Shown: positions 1 to 10,930, numbered from the stretch's first letter. The stretch: 64,000 nt of DNA from Rapana venosa (GCA_028751875.1 CM054143.1:70350438-70414437); one strand, 5' to 3'. The notes: generated from the sequence alone by a model not told the origin. Numbers and translations are program-made.

Positions 1-711
1 TCTGTACCCTCTGTTACAAATGCCTTCACAAAACAGTCCCCCCCCCCCCCCCCCCTTACCTCTGTGAATGTCTTCACCTGTACAATCCTCGTTCCCTTCG
101 CTCTGCTGCAGATACCTTGTGCTTAAGAATACCTAGATTCAACCAATCCACCGTTGGCCGTTGCTCTTTCTCTGTTTCTGGTCCATAGATCTGGAATGGC
201 CTCCCTCTCTCTTTCGACAAAAGCCTTCTTATGATGCTTTTAAATCCTGCCTAAAGACACATTTATTTCCAACCTAAGATTCTCCTCTCTTGTTTCATCT
301 CATTATTTCTGTCCCTGGCCTCAACAACCAACCCCCCCCCCCCCCCCAATCACCCTGCCCGAGTGTACAACCTTTGTGTGGGTGTGTGTTTGTGGGTGTG
401 TGGGGGGCGCGCGCGCGTGTGCGTGTGTGTGTGTGTGTGTGTGTTTACATTTGAGTTTGTAAAAACCATGTATGTTTACATTTGAGTTTGTAAAAACCAT
501 GTATGTTTACATTTGAGTTTGTAAAAACTATTAATTGTGCAGGAGTGTGTGTTTACATTTGAATTTGTAAAAATCTATTAATTGTAACTGGCTGCATGTG
601 AAAGACTAGGATGAATGAAAGCGCTTTGATTAGTTTTTTTGCAAGATATAGCGCTGTATAAATTCTATGTATTTATTATTATTTTATTATTATTATTATT
701 ATTGTTGTTGT
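1..711 (+). mobile_element. CR1/L2-like non-LTR retrotransposon, 3' end fragment
   Basis: The first ~280 bases encode the degraded C-terminal end of a reverse-transcriptase ORF2. In broken frames one can read the end motifs typical of CR1/L2-type LINEs: a Tyr-Lys-X-Leu-His stretch, 'SFSVSGP', a 'WNGLP'-like box and a final 'LKTHLF'. The same region is cleaner at 52,489-53,330. The 3' UTR follows, with a 31-bp tandem unit at 444-536, then 'GCGCTTTGATTAG' and 'AGCGCTGTATAAATTC' and a (TTA)n/(TTG)n tail, which is the usual L2-type tail. The window begins inside the element, so its 5' end is not visible. It is a decayed, non-functional copy. Confidence 0.75.
444..580 (+). repeat. 31-bp tandem repeat inside the LINE 3' UTR
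   Basis: Three near-identical units starting at 444, 475 and 506 ('TTTACATTTGAGTTTGTAAA' plus 11 bases) are followed by a diverged unit near 550. The same unit recurs in the related 3' UTR at 53,478-53,740 and, reversed, near 2,350-2,376, so it belongs to the LINE 3' UTR and is not a separate locus. Confidence 0.8.
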
Positions 712-728
712 TGTTGTTGTTGTTGTTG

Positions 729-838
729 TGTGCCAGTGGGAATGGAGGACAAAACTGACAAAAGTGCATACACATGGGAACTGGATGTACTTATTCCATT
801 ATCCTTGAAATAAAAGAATAAATTATATTTAAAAAAAA
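729..838 (+). mobile_element. SINE/LINE 3'-end fragment
   Basis: It contains 'GTGCCAGTGGGAA', 'GGAACTGGATGTA', 'CTTATTCCATTATCC' and 'GAAATAAAAGAA'. These are the terminal motifs shared with complete copies ending near 3,510, 30,960 and 31,600 and with the minus-strand SINE at 30,129-30,474. Only the last ~100 bases are present, ending in an A-rich tail. From 839 to 1,150 I see no recognisable feature. Confidence 0.6.
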
Positions 839-1149
839 AGTTACCTGAAGGACTGTTGCCTTCCAAAAGGGCAGCTTCAATCAGTATCATGCCCAATGCT
901 GTCAGAAATCCTGGTGAATGGCTGGTTGTTGCTGAAACAAACAAAGCACCACATAAATAATTATAGTCTATGTAAGAGACAAAAATAAAAACAAACAGCA
1001 TATTGAAATGAAAAATCCCAAACCCCCTCCCCTAAAAAACCAACAACAAGCAGTAAAAATTGGAAACTCCAAAAAGAAGAGAAAAAACCTACCATGACAA
1101 AAAAAAATCAAGCCAAGAAATCTGTTAAAACTGTAAAGTACAGCATGAC

Positions 1150-1158
1150 AACACACAC

Positions 1159-1202
<44 letters not shown>

Positions 1203-1382
1203 ACACACCACACACACACACACACACATACATACATATACTTTCATGTAAGGTGAACATCCTTACTTCTGATATCTAAACATTTAGTAGGAAATAATCC
1301 AACTTTAAACATCAAACTAGGTTTGGCCATATGGCCTGCAAAAACTGAATTAAAATTATTGTTATTGTTGTTATTGTTATTG

Positions 1383-1463
<81 letters not shown>

Positions 1464-1543
1464 CACACCACACACTTCTTAGATCTACACTCTGAATAAC
1501 AACCTAAACCCTATAACACACCACACACACCACACACCACACA

Positions 1544-1583
<40 letters not shown>

Positions 1584-1710
1584 AACGCACCACACACCAC
1601 ACACACACACACACACACAAACAACACAAACACAAACACACACACACACCACACACACACCAACACACACTTCTTAGATCTGCACTCTGAATAACACCCT
1701 AAACCCTAAA

Positions 1711-1757
<47 letters not shown>

Positions 1758-1885
1758 ACACACACACACACACACACACTTCTTAGATCTGCACTCTGAA
1801 TAACAATCCCTAAACCCTAACTATACCACCACACACACACACACACACACACACAACCACACACCACCACACACACACACACACG
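1150..1885. repeat. Compound (CA)n microsatellite with repeated module
   Basis: Five long (CA)n tracts are separated by short unique stretches. A module containing 'TTCTTAGATCTGCACTCTG', then 'AATAAC' and one or two 'CCCTAAA' units, occurs at about 1,475, 1,670 and 1,779, each time next to a (CA)n tract. The array therefore grew by duplication of a composite unit and not only by dinucleotide slippage. Open frames here (poly Thr-His, poly Val-Cys) are repeat artefacts. Confidence 0.85.
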
Positions 1886-2084
1886 TGTGTGTGTTGAAAC
1901 TGGGGTCAGGCAGGCCCTAACATGCCTTACTCAAAATCCCCTAATCTGCCTTCAAAGTTTTTATCCTGTAGTGACCTTTTTTTCTTTTTCTCTTCGAATC
2001 TTGGACTAAAATCATTTTTATGATGAGAATGAAGTTGTAACTGGTTACCTGCACTTGTTTTTTTTTCACTCTTTTTTCTCAATT

Positions 2085-2121
2085 ATACACACACACACAC
2101 ACACACCACACACACACACAC

Positions 2122-2161
<40 letters not shown>

Positions 2162-2376
2162 TAGGTACATACATACATACAACCTAAATCATAACCATAT
2201 ATATTTTTTCTTTTTATAGATATATACAATAATAATAATAATAATAATGATAATACATAGAATTTATACAGCCCTATATCTTGCAAAAAACAAATCAAAG
2301 GGCTTTCATTCATCCTAGTCTTTCACATGCAGCCAGTTACAAGTAATAGATATTTACAAATTCAAATGTAAACACA
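2085..2376 (-). mobile_element. CR1/L2-like LINE 3' tail, minus strand, next to (CA)n
   Basis: After (CA)n at 2,085-2,155 comes (ATA)n and then the reverse complement of the LINE 3' end: 'AGAATTTATACAGCCCTATA', 'CAAATCAAAGGGCTTTC' and 'ATTTACAAATTCAAATGTAA'. This matches 550-665 in inverse orientation. No coding part is retained. From 2,377 to 2,740 there are (CA)n and (TA)n tracts and otherwise nothing I recognise. Confidence 0.65.
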
Positions 2377-2739
2377 CACACACCAACACACACACACGCA
2401 CACACACACATATATATATATATACACACACACACAATTGTTTGATTGAAAAACAAACCCTAATCTGCTTGGCACCCCTCCTCCCGCACACACAGTTGAG
2501 GTAAACAGTCAAATTGTTAATGAAAACACAAACTGTATTCAACTTATTCTTTTTATTTCTTACACATCAGCTAATTTTCCCCTTCTATTTCGAAGCTTCT
2601 TAAGATGATTGGAATAACAACATAAACCATGTTAAAACTGATAGATTTATTGTTTTTTGTTCAGAATAAATCACCTCCCAGATCTGGTCAGTTCCTTGGA
2701 TACTCCCCCCCCCTCCCCCCAAGCCTCTTCCCATACCCC

Positions 2740-3510
2740 CCATGATGGTGATGGTGTACTGTTTTTGAGAATTATATATTGGATATTATCTGTGAAACAC
2801 ACTACACCCCACACACCACACACACATACACACACTCTCTCCACCCCCCCCACCTCGCTTCTCTTCTCCCTGTATCTCTCACCTTTTATCATTATGCTTA
2901 TAGTTATCAGTGTAATCCTGATAAATTCCATACATTATTATTATTATAAAGGATTTCATACTTTATATTTTTCCATACTTTTATTTGGGCTTGTCGGCTG
3001 TACTTAAGTTTTAATGAATGCTCCTTTTTCAATATTTATTGTAATGAAACAAGTATGTGTACCCAATTGACAATGTTTAGATGTTTATTTGTATGCTTAG
3101 TAAGTTTGTTGGGTTTTTTTTCCTTGGGTTTTGTTGCTATTCTTGTTGTTGTTGTTTGTCTTTTTTTTCTCTTTTTTTTTCCTTTTTGTTGTTTTAAAAA
3201 TTTTTTATTTTTGTTTGTTTGTTTTGGTTGGGTTTTTTTTTGGGGGGTGGGGGGGGGTGGTGTCATTAGGGTTTTTCTTTATTTGTTTGTTTGTTTTTGT
3301 TGTTTTGTGGGTTGTTTTTTTTTTGGGGGGGGGGGGGGGGGTGAAAAGGGTTATTTCCCTTTGTTTCTACTGTGTGAGAGTATAAGTATTGGGTTATTAT
3401 TAAGATGTATTCCTACGGGCGGGAACTGGATGTAAAAAAGCACATGATGCTTATTCATTATCCTCGAAATAAAAGAATTTGTCATTGTCATTGTCATTGT
3501 CACCATCCTC
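2740..3510 (+). mobile_element. Interspersed repeat, probable LINE 3' UTR with (TTGTCA)n tail
   Basis: This segment matches 30,560-31,600 in order: 'GTACTGTTTTTGAGAATTAT', a (CA)n tract, a C/T-rich block, 'CTTATAGTTAT', 'TTCATACTTTATATTTT', a T-rich region with G runs, 'TTTCTACTGTGTGAGAGTAT', 'CTACGGGCGGGAACTGGATG' and 'CGAAATAAAAGAATTTGTCA'. It ends in (TTGTCA)n. The last ~100 bases equal the 3' end of the tRNA-derived SINE at 30,129-30,474, so I infer this is the 3' end of the LINE that mobilises that SINE. No reverse-transcriptase motifs are present. Phe/Gly-rich open frames here come from T and G runs. Confidence 0.65.
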
Positions 3511-3689
3511 ACACACACTCTTCTCTTACTCCAACTTTCCAAATCTTAAATAATTGGTAAGAAGTAATGACAAGGGTTTCACAAACCTACAAATAAGATC
3601 CATTCATAACTAAAACTGCTTAAATTACATCATAAAAAGCTAGAAACTAAACTCAAGACTCTTGAATTATGCAGGCTTGATATCGAAAG

Positions 3690-3772
3690 TCAAAACAAAA
3701 CCAAAATGGTTGTTGACTTCCGGTGCCTCTATTTCCGCCAATCGCAACCCTGTTTACATTTCTCGATTACAA
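3690..3772 (+). promoter_or_regulatory. Candidate TATA-less promoter (ETS and YY1-like motifs)
   Basis: An 'ACTTCCGGT' ETS/GABP-type site lies at about 3,715-3,724. It is followed within 60 bases by CpGs in otherwise CpG-poor sequence and by 'AAATGGCGGA' at 3,771-3,780, the YY1-like motif that often overlaps the start codon of housekeeping genes. Arrangement and spacing fit a TATA-less animal core promoter. The block is also recognisable in the degraded copy near 57,268-57,330. This is inference from motifs only. Confidence 0.35.
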
Positions 3773-3861
3773 ATGGCGGAAAATACTAACATCGTTTGTT
3801 GTCACAGTATTGTTTTTTCGCACTTCGTTCATCTTTGCAGACATTTTTACTGCTTACCTCA
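3773..3861 (+). CDS. Candidate first coding exon of an unidentified gene
   Basis: An ATG inside a YY1-like 'AAATGGCGGA' motif opens a short frame of about 29 codons (starting MAENTNIVCCHS) that runs to a good splice donor, CA|GTAAGTAC, at 3,862. The exon would be 89 nt and end in phase 2. I do not recognise the peptide. The frame continues only a few codons past the donor, as expected for an exon. The start was chosen for its context just downstream of an ETS site. It could equally be a chance frame in a promoter-like island. Conservation or transcript data would be needed to call it a gene. Confidence 0.25.
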
Positions 3862-4440
3862 GTAAGTACATGTGCTTCGATTTGATTTAAGTGGTAGTAT
3901 TTATCTGGTGAGTGTGGATTTGCTAGAAACTGACCAGTTAAGCAGTTGTAACAAAAATATGCATGGCTCCTTTTATCTGAGTAGATGTTGGTATCCATCT
4001 TTGTTTCTGATGTATGTATGAATTGGCTGTTGTTGTTGCTTTTTTTAAATGAAAATGAAGACGTTAAGTCTAAACCGAACTTAGTGGAACTAATCTCAGT
4101 TTCTCACTATAAAAATTAATATAGATCTACACTACAGCATGACACATAACATTTTGACAGTAAGTGAGTAACTCAGTCAGATGTTTATGTAAGTGTTTAA
4201 GTAGGTAAGAAATTCATGGATGGTGCTGTGATTTCAGCAGTAAATATCATATGAATTGTATAATGTTTTTTGAGCCTACCATGCTGTGCTCTATCAATTA
4301 TTGTTGCCACCCAAAACACCCCCCCCCCCCCCAATTTTGGCAATTCATAGACCTTTATGGTGTAGTATATATAATTCATGTGAATAATACCTTATCTCTC
4401 TCACAGATGAGGATGGTATATGAATAAGCAATGCATTTGC

Positions 4441-4625
4441 TCTGTGTGTGTGTGTGTGTGTGTGGCCACTTGTGTGTGTAATGTGTGTGTGTATGTAAGC
4501 GATGAGGTGAGCGAGTGAATGGTGTGTCGTCACTGTGTAGGTGTGTGTGATGTGCATGCATATGTGTGTGCACTATGCTTGCTGGTGTCGTGTGGTTTCT
4601 TGTGTGTGTGTGTGTGTGTTATGTA
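4441..4625. repeat. Interrupted (TG)n microsatellite
   Basis: Pure (GT)n at 4,441-4,463 is followed by decayed TG-rich sequence and another pure tract at about 4,600-4,619. From 3,863 to 4,440, and from 4,626 to 4,867, I see no genes, only short C and G runs. Confidence 0.75.
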
Positions 4626-4867
4626 TGCCTGCGCGCTGTGAGTGGAGAGATTGTTTAACTTAAATCATCTGAAAAAGTCTTTGGGGGGGGGGGGGGAAAT
4701 TTTTACGGAGAGTTTGAATGAACCTTGTACTGGCTATTACTGTATTATATAATAACCTTTTGCTGCGGCTTTGCTGTTCTGGATTGTCAGATAACATGTC
4801 TCTCACCACTGCCACGTGCTATTTCCGGAATGTTGGTCATGTGTCCTGACTTTGCAAAAGTTACATT

Positions 4868-5385
4868 CTTTATAATAATAATAATAATATATGGGAATTT
4901 ATAGAGCGCTATATCTTGCATACAAATCCAGAGCACTTCCATTCAATTCGGCTCCACACAAACAACCAACAATGATTAACCAATATTCTAACAAATTCTA
5001 AATGCCACACGCACGCACACACACACACCACACAACACACACACACACACACCACACACACAAACACCACATTCAGAGGGTGTTGGAATTTTGGCTCTTT
5101 CAAATGGCAGGGACAGATATGAGATGAAACAAGAGGGAAAAATCTTAGGTTTGGAAATAGGTATGTTTTGAGGTGGATTTAAAGTGTCATAAGTAGGCTT
5201 TTCACGAACTGAAGAGAGGGAGTCATTCCAGATTGAGGACAGAAATAGAGAAAGAGTGACGGCCAACAGTGGATTGGTTGAATCTAGGTATTTGTAAGCC
5301 CAAGGTATCTGCAGCAGAGCGGAGGGAACGAGAAGGAGTGTACAGGTGAAGACATTCACAGAGTTTTATATTATAGGTCGTAACT
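4868..5385 (-). mobile_element. CR1/L2-like LINE 3' fragment, minus strand; absent from the second copy of the locus
   Basis: Read on the minus strand, this is the C-terminal ORF2 end ('CTCCTTCTCGTTCCCTCCGC', 'GGAATGACTCCCTCTCT', a 'CTTTAAATCCACC' box) followed by a (GT)n-containing 3' UTR, 'GCGCTCTATAAATTCC' and a (TTA)n tail at the left edge (4,873-4,891). It is a short 5'-truncated insertion of the family seen at 1-711 and 52,489-53,760. In the degraded duplicate, the flanks (left 'AAAGTTACATTCTTTATA', right 'CTTAAAGCATACTAATGATA') are directly adjacent near 58,560-58,615 with no insert, so filled and empty states are both present in the window. Confidence 0.7.
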
Positions 5386-6109
5386 TTCTTAAAGCATACT
5401 AATGATACTATTACAGTATTTTAATCTACATTGTTCATTTTCCTTTTAAGAGAATATACTTTTATGGGTACATTAGTTCAAAATTTAATTCACAATTTTT
5501 TTTTCCAGCAGTCGCCCATTTGTTGTGAAAATGTCCTGGCAAATAGGATTTTCCTATATTTATTTATAAGCCAAAATCCTTGGCAGGCTAAGGGTTAATG
5601 GGGAAAATTCCTCAGGCACATGCTGACAATCCCACACATTTTGAAAGACTTTGTAAAGTTTCTTCTCCAGATCACACTACAATGCTGCCTGCATCGTTTT
5701 CCTTGACTGTGGCTTGTTTTCGGACCAGTAAAAAGGATTTTAGGTATCGTTTATTTCCAGAGAAAGTTTGTCTAGATTTGAAGAATAAATGCTTTAGCTT
5801 CTGAGGGCACAGCCCCCTGACCCCTGCTTTTAAGTGGGGAAGGGGTTCAACACCTCTTCCTTTTGACTTGACATCCACTGTAATTTTCTAAGTATTATTA
5901 AATGTGACGTCTGAAAGGTTGGTTAACTTTATACTTGGCTCTGTCTGTTGTATCATGTTAGCTTTGCATGGCATTCAGGTATTCACTTATGTTATACTGT
6001 TATGGCCCTAACTACTAAGTAAGAAATCTTTCTTTGCTATGAAGCATTTTTATTTGGCAAACTCTGGCTTGGTAAAAAAAGAAAACCAGTATTGGGATTA
6101 CTTTTTAAA
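5386..6109. other. No recognised feature
   Basis: This is single-copy-looking, AT-rich sequence, except that it recurs in degraded form at 58,590-59,410. A possible splice acceptor (a run of T then 'CCAG') lies near 5,500-5,509, but no reading frame with recognisable protein similarity follows it. Confidence 0.5.
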
Positions 6110-6345
6110 TCAACTCTGTGTTTATAATTGTGTGCACAAGATGTTTCTGGTGTGTTTGCACATGGGGCTTGTTTTATAGTCTCGTCCAAAGGACTTTCAG
6201 GGGTGTGGGAGTCAGTTGCTGATTGTGAAAACTCCACTCCAGTGGGTAAAAATCCCTAAAAACAGAAAAAGTAAAACGGGCAACTCTAGTGGTGGGCTTG
6301 ATCTGGGCCGTCTGATCCTGAGTGCAGCGCTCTGACCCTAGGTTT
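6110..6345 (-). mobile_element. tRNA-derived SINE fragment, minus strand
   Basis: On the minus strand a degraded tRNA-like head (about 6,345 to 6,270, with 'CAGAGCGCTGCACTC' and 'AGATCAAGCCC') is followed by the mollusc-type SINE core, here 'GGACGAGACTATAAAACAAG', and then 'AACATCTTGTGCACACAA'. The same order is seen in the better-preserved SINE at 30,129-30,474. The tail is missing. Confidence 0.6.
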
Positions 6346-6430
6346 CCTGCCTGTCCCGCCTCATTTCATTCCTGGTGGTGATGTGTGTCATGCTGCTGTC
6401 AGTGGTGACTGAGTTGTTTTCTGTGAACAG

Positions 6431-6627
6431 GTCAGTGACATCAGGGATCCACACCATGTCTCCAGCCTTGCCAGTATTGTCAGGTCGAAGAAGCCACCAG
6501 ACCCCTGACCTTCACCTCAGGGCCTTTTGGGGGGGGGGAACTCAGCGTGTGCTGCCATCTCCTGAACAGTTCCCTCCCTGCTGCTGCTGCTTCATGGATA
6601 GAGGGAGGACCAGGATCACTGTGAACC
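6431..6627 (+). CDS. Candidate internal exon of an unidentified gene
   Basis: A pyrimidine-rich acceptor ending 'TTTTCTGTGAACAG|G' at 6,430 and a donor 'CCA|GTAAGTGG' after 6,627 bound a ~197-nt block. It is more GC-rich than its surroundings and has coding-like composition. One frame is open throughout and is in phase with the candidate first exon at 3,773-3,861, ending '...MDRGRTRITVNQ'. Another frame reads 'VSDIRDPHHVSSLASIVRS' before a stop. A run of nine G at about 6,530-6,538 invites an indel error, so the true frame could switch there. I do not recognise the protein. The block is retained in degraded form near 59,765-59,960. Confidence 0.3.
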
Positions 6628-6632
6628 AGTAA

Positions 6633-8002
6633 GTGGATAGAAGGGCTGCCCTGTGGAGATGGTTTGTGCAGTGTCACTGAATTCATGTTTGTCTTCACTT
6701 TTGTACTGTGTCATGGAATCTGTTGTTTTTTCTTCGTCTGGGAAATTTATTGCATTTTACGTCGTCTGTGGGGACACCATAACAAATTAAACAGCAGGAA
6801 AACATGATAATGTATTCATGATTTTTTTTCCATGTTAATTTAGTTCTGGCCCAGAAGTGTTTTTTTTTGTGACTCGACATTTGGTAGGACCACGGCCACC
6901 AACTAGCTGGTGAAAGCGCAGCTGAAAGCACAGGCTCAAATTTGACCACGATGTGCTCCAATTTCTTCATGAATACAAATATAAAGAAAACTGAAAACAT
7001 TATTGTGATATTCTGGTCAGTAGAAAAGTTTAATGCATTCAACTCAGCATTGATCTGTAATTTATATCATTTTTCAGAATGATGACTGGATAATTATGTT
7101 GAGTGATGCGTTAATATCGGTGATAACTGAAGAACTCGCCACTGCAGGATCCTAGCTCACTCGCTGAAAGCACGACATGCTGAATTTTTGTGCTTCGTTC
7201 TTCGTCAGTTCGGGGACTATCAAACAAACACAAATTATCGTTAGCGCCACACCATTGGAAAGAAGAAACTTCCCGCTAACCGATGATAGGATGGGAGTTT
7301 TGGTGAAGTTTTTCAAAGATGTAGTAATAAAACTAATCAGTTTAAATATTACCTACAGTTTGCAGAAGTCGTAGAAATTTCAGTATAAATCGTACGAAAA
7401 TTCCCAAAACATGATAAGAAAGCTCGTTTTTTTCAGAACAAATACCTCTTTTGAGTTTATTGCTTAAATCCCTTGATGATTTCCATTTCTCATTTGCATA
7501 CAGTACCCCCCCCCTCTCTTCTTACTAACTAAATGGTGACCTCAGTGAGTTGAATGACCGATGCTTTGGACTTGGGATTGTCAGCAGAGATTTTTTTGTA
7601 GTACGGCACGTTACTCTACATTTGAAGAAGTAAAATGCTGTGTTTTATTTGTACAGTTACTACTGAATCTCGTTGATTTTAGAATTGGAATCGTTTCGTT
7701 GCTCAAAGTTTAACTGACTGGGACCACTCTGGAACAAAGTAGCAGGGTCCTCAAGGGGTGCTTCATAAGTCATGAACTCTCGTGTAAATTTCTCCAATTG
7801 TAAACAACTAATTCGGGCAATAATTCTGTTAAAAAAAATGCTTGTAGTTGTGTTCTTTTTTCTTCTTTTTAGTATCTGTACTTTGTGTATCATGTCGAAT
7901 GGTCGGTGGAAACATTGTGAATGAAATCAAATGTAGGAATGAGAACTCTGCCTCAATTTCATTTAGATTAGAAATGTTGACTGATCTGTTTACTGTTTGT
8001 TG
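6633..8002. other. No recognised feature
   Basis: This is AT-rich, apparently unique sequence between the candidate exon and the satellite. The part up to about 7,000 recurs in degraded form before the gap at 60,431. Short open frames lack any recognisable motif. Confidence 0.5.
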
Positions 8003-10930
8003 TTTGTATGTGCATGTAAGATAGCATTTTAAACAGAAATAGCTACATATATATAACAATTAGAGAACACACTTTGTATGTGCATGTAAGATAGCATTTT
8101 CAACAGAAATAGTTACATAACCAATTAGAAAACACACTTTGTATGTGCATGTAAGATAGCATTTTTAACAGAAATGGTTACACATATATAACAGTTAGAG
8201 AACACACTTTGTATGTGCATGTAAGATAGCATTTTCAACAGAACTAGTTACATATATTATATAACAATTAGAAAACACACTTTGTATGTGCATATAAGAG
8301 AGCATTTTTAACAGAACTAGTTACATATATTATATAACAATTAGAAAACACACTTTGTATGTGCATATAAGAGAGCATTTTTAACAGAACTAGTTACATA
8401 GATATAGCAATTAGATAACACATGTGTTGTGCATGTCAGATAGCATTTTTAAATGAACTTGTTAAATATTTATATATATAACCTATTAGAGAACACACTT
8501 GGATTGTGCATGTAAGATTGCTTTTTACAGAAAGAGATACATAGATATAACAATTAGAGAACACACTTTGTATGTGCATGTAAAATAGCATTTTTAACAG
8601 AACTAGTTACATAGATATAACAATGACTGAATTAGAGAGCACACTTGTATTGCATGTAAGATTGCCTTTTTAACAGAACTAGTTTCATGATATAAACAAT
8701 TGTAGATAAACACACTTTGTATGTGCATGGTCAGATAGCAATTTTCACAGGAAATAGTTACAGTGATATAACAAGTAGAGAAACACACGTTGTATGTGCA
8801 TGTCAGATAGCTTTTTCAAACAGAAAATAGTTACCTAGATATACATTAGAGAACACACTTTGTATGTGCATGTAATGGTTAGCATTTTCAACAGAAATTG
8901 TTACATATATATATATAACAATTAGATAACACACTTTGTATGTGCATGTAAGATAGCATTTTTAACAGAAATAGTTACATATATTATATAACAATTAGAT
9001 AACACACTTTGTATGTGCATGTAAGATAGCATTTTTAACAGAACTAGTTACATATATAACAATTAGAGAACACACTTTGTATGTGCATGTAAGATAGCAT
9101 TTTTAACAGAAATAGTTACATATATATATATAACAATTAGATAACACACTTTGTATGTGCATGTAAGATAGCGTTTTTAAACTGAATAGTTACATATATT
9201 ACAATGGTCGGTGGTTAGAGGGTAACGCCGCCTGTCTAGAAAGCGAAAGTCCGGGTCGGTAGTGGCGGTGGTTCGAAAACCCGTTTGGACCGAAACTTTT
9301 CCCATCCTTGAGACATGGGGGTGGTCTGGGCACTTAGTTTTCGGATGAGGGACGATAAACCGAGGTTCCGTGTGTTCACACGTAATGATTTTAGCGCCAG
9401 GAAAGAACCACGCAACAAGAGAGTTGTCCCTGCAAAATTCTTAGAAAAAAGCCCACTCTGTAGGGAAACAAATACCGGGTGCAGACAGAAAAAGGAAAAT
9501 AATGCGTGGCGCTGCTCTTGTGGCGACGAGTCTCCCCGGGTGGAGGCAGCCTGATTTTCACGGGAGGAATCTGCGTGACTTAAGTGTATGAAATGAAATC
9601 TGAGCGCTTTGATTTGTTGCTTTACAAGGATTCTGTGCTATATAATATTCCATACATTATTATTATTATTATTATGATTATTATTATTATTATTATTATG
9701 ATTATTATTATTATTTTTACTTATTATTATTATTATATATATAACAGTTAGAGAACACACTTTGTATGTGCATGTAAGATAGCATTTTTAACAGAACTAG
9801 TTACATATTATATTACATAACAATTAGAGAACACACTTTGTATGTGCATGTAAGATAGCATTTTCAACAGAAATGGTTACATATAATATATAACAATTAG
9901 AGAACACACTTTGTATGTACATGTAAGATAGCCTTTTTAACAGAACTAGTTACATAGATATAACAATTAGAGAACACACTTTGTATGTGCATGTAAGATA
10001 GCATTTTCAACAGAAATAGTTACGTATATTATATAACAATTAGAGAACACACTTTGTATGTGCATGTAAGATAGCATTTTTAACAGAAATAGTTACATAT
10101 ATTATATAACAATTAGATAACACACTTTGTATGTGCATGTAAGATAGCATTTTCAACAGAACTAGTTACATATGTATAACAATTAGAGCACACACTTTGT
10201 ATGTGCATGTAACGATAGCATTATAAACTACGAATAGTTTACATATGGTTATCAATTAGAGAACACAATTTGTATGTGCATGTCGATAGGCATTTTTAAA
10301 AGATACTTAGTGAACATATTTTATATAATATTAGAGTACACCACTTTGTATGTGCATGTCAGATAGCATTTTTAACAGAACTAGTTACATATATTATATA
10401 ACAATTAGATAACACACTTTGTATGTGCATGTAAGATAGCATTTTCAACAGAACTAGTTACATATGTATAACAATTAGAGAACACACTTTGTATGTGCAT
10501 TCTGTAAGATAGCATTTTTAAACAGAACTAGTGTACAAATATATATATATAACAATTAGTGAACAACTTTGTATGTGCATGTAAGATGCAATTTTCAACA
10601 GAAATGGTTACATATATATAACATATTAGAGAACAACTTGTATGTGCAGGTTAAGATAGCATTTTTAATACAGAACATAGGTACACATATATAGTAACAG
10701 ATTAGGAGAAACACTTTGTATGTGCATGTAAGATAGCATTTTTAACAAGACATAGTGTACACATATATAAACAATTAAGATGACCACACTTGTGATGTTG
10801 CATGTAAGATTAGCATTTTTAAACAGACATAGTTAACATATATTACAATTAAGAACACACTTTTTGTATGTGCATGTAAGTAGCATTTTCAAAAGTACAT
10901 AGTGACATATATATACATTAGAGAACACAC
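8003..10930. repeat. ~70-bp satellite array
   Basis: Head-to-tail units of about 66-74 bp carry the landmarks 'TTAGAGAACACACTTTGTAT', 'GTGCATGTAAGATAGCATTT' and 'AACAGAACTAGTTACATATA'. There are roughly 17 units before and 17 after an interruption at 9,203-9,734. Length variation is concentrated in the (TA)n segment of the unit. Units in 8,600-8,880 and 10,200-10,900 carry many small indels, while those at 8,900-9,190 and 9,760-10,200 are nearly identical. No conserved open frame exists across units, so this is non-coding satellite DNA. It lacks the constant-repeat, variable-spacer pattern of a CRISPR. Confidence 0.9.
9203..9734 (+). mobile_element. tRNA-derived SINE with L2-type tail, inserted in the satellite
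   Basis: The head resembles a tRNA gene: 'GGTCGGTGGTTAGAGGGTAA' near 9,205 (A-box region) and 'GGTTCGAAAACCC' at about 9,270-9,282 (B box). The core follows with 'TCGGATGAGGGACGATAAAC', 'GAACCACGCAACAAGAG', 'GTTGTCCCTGCAAAATTC' and 'GCGTGGCGCTGCTCTTGTGG', an order I recognise from mollusc SINEs. It ends with 'GAGCGCTTTGATTTG', 'GTGCTATATAATATTCC' and (TTA)n, matching the 3' end of the CR1/L2-like LINE in this window. It splits the satellite, so it inserted after the array formed. The target duplication cannot be separated from the TA-rich unit. Confidence 0.75.

Noticed and set aside
1680..1830. Telomeric repeats
   Set aside because: Only one or two CCCTAAA units per module, within microsatellite DNA, with no array.
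5598..5804. 68-codon plus-strand frame
   Set aside because: The translation lacks a recognisable domain and the splice context is weak; left as unassigned sequence.
8003..10930. CRISPR-like array
   Set aside because: The whole ~70-bp unit repeats without unique spacers, period varies, and the setting is a eukaryotic genome; it is a satellite.
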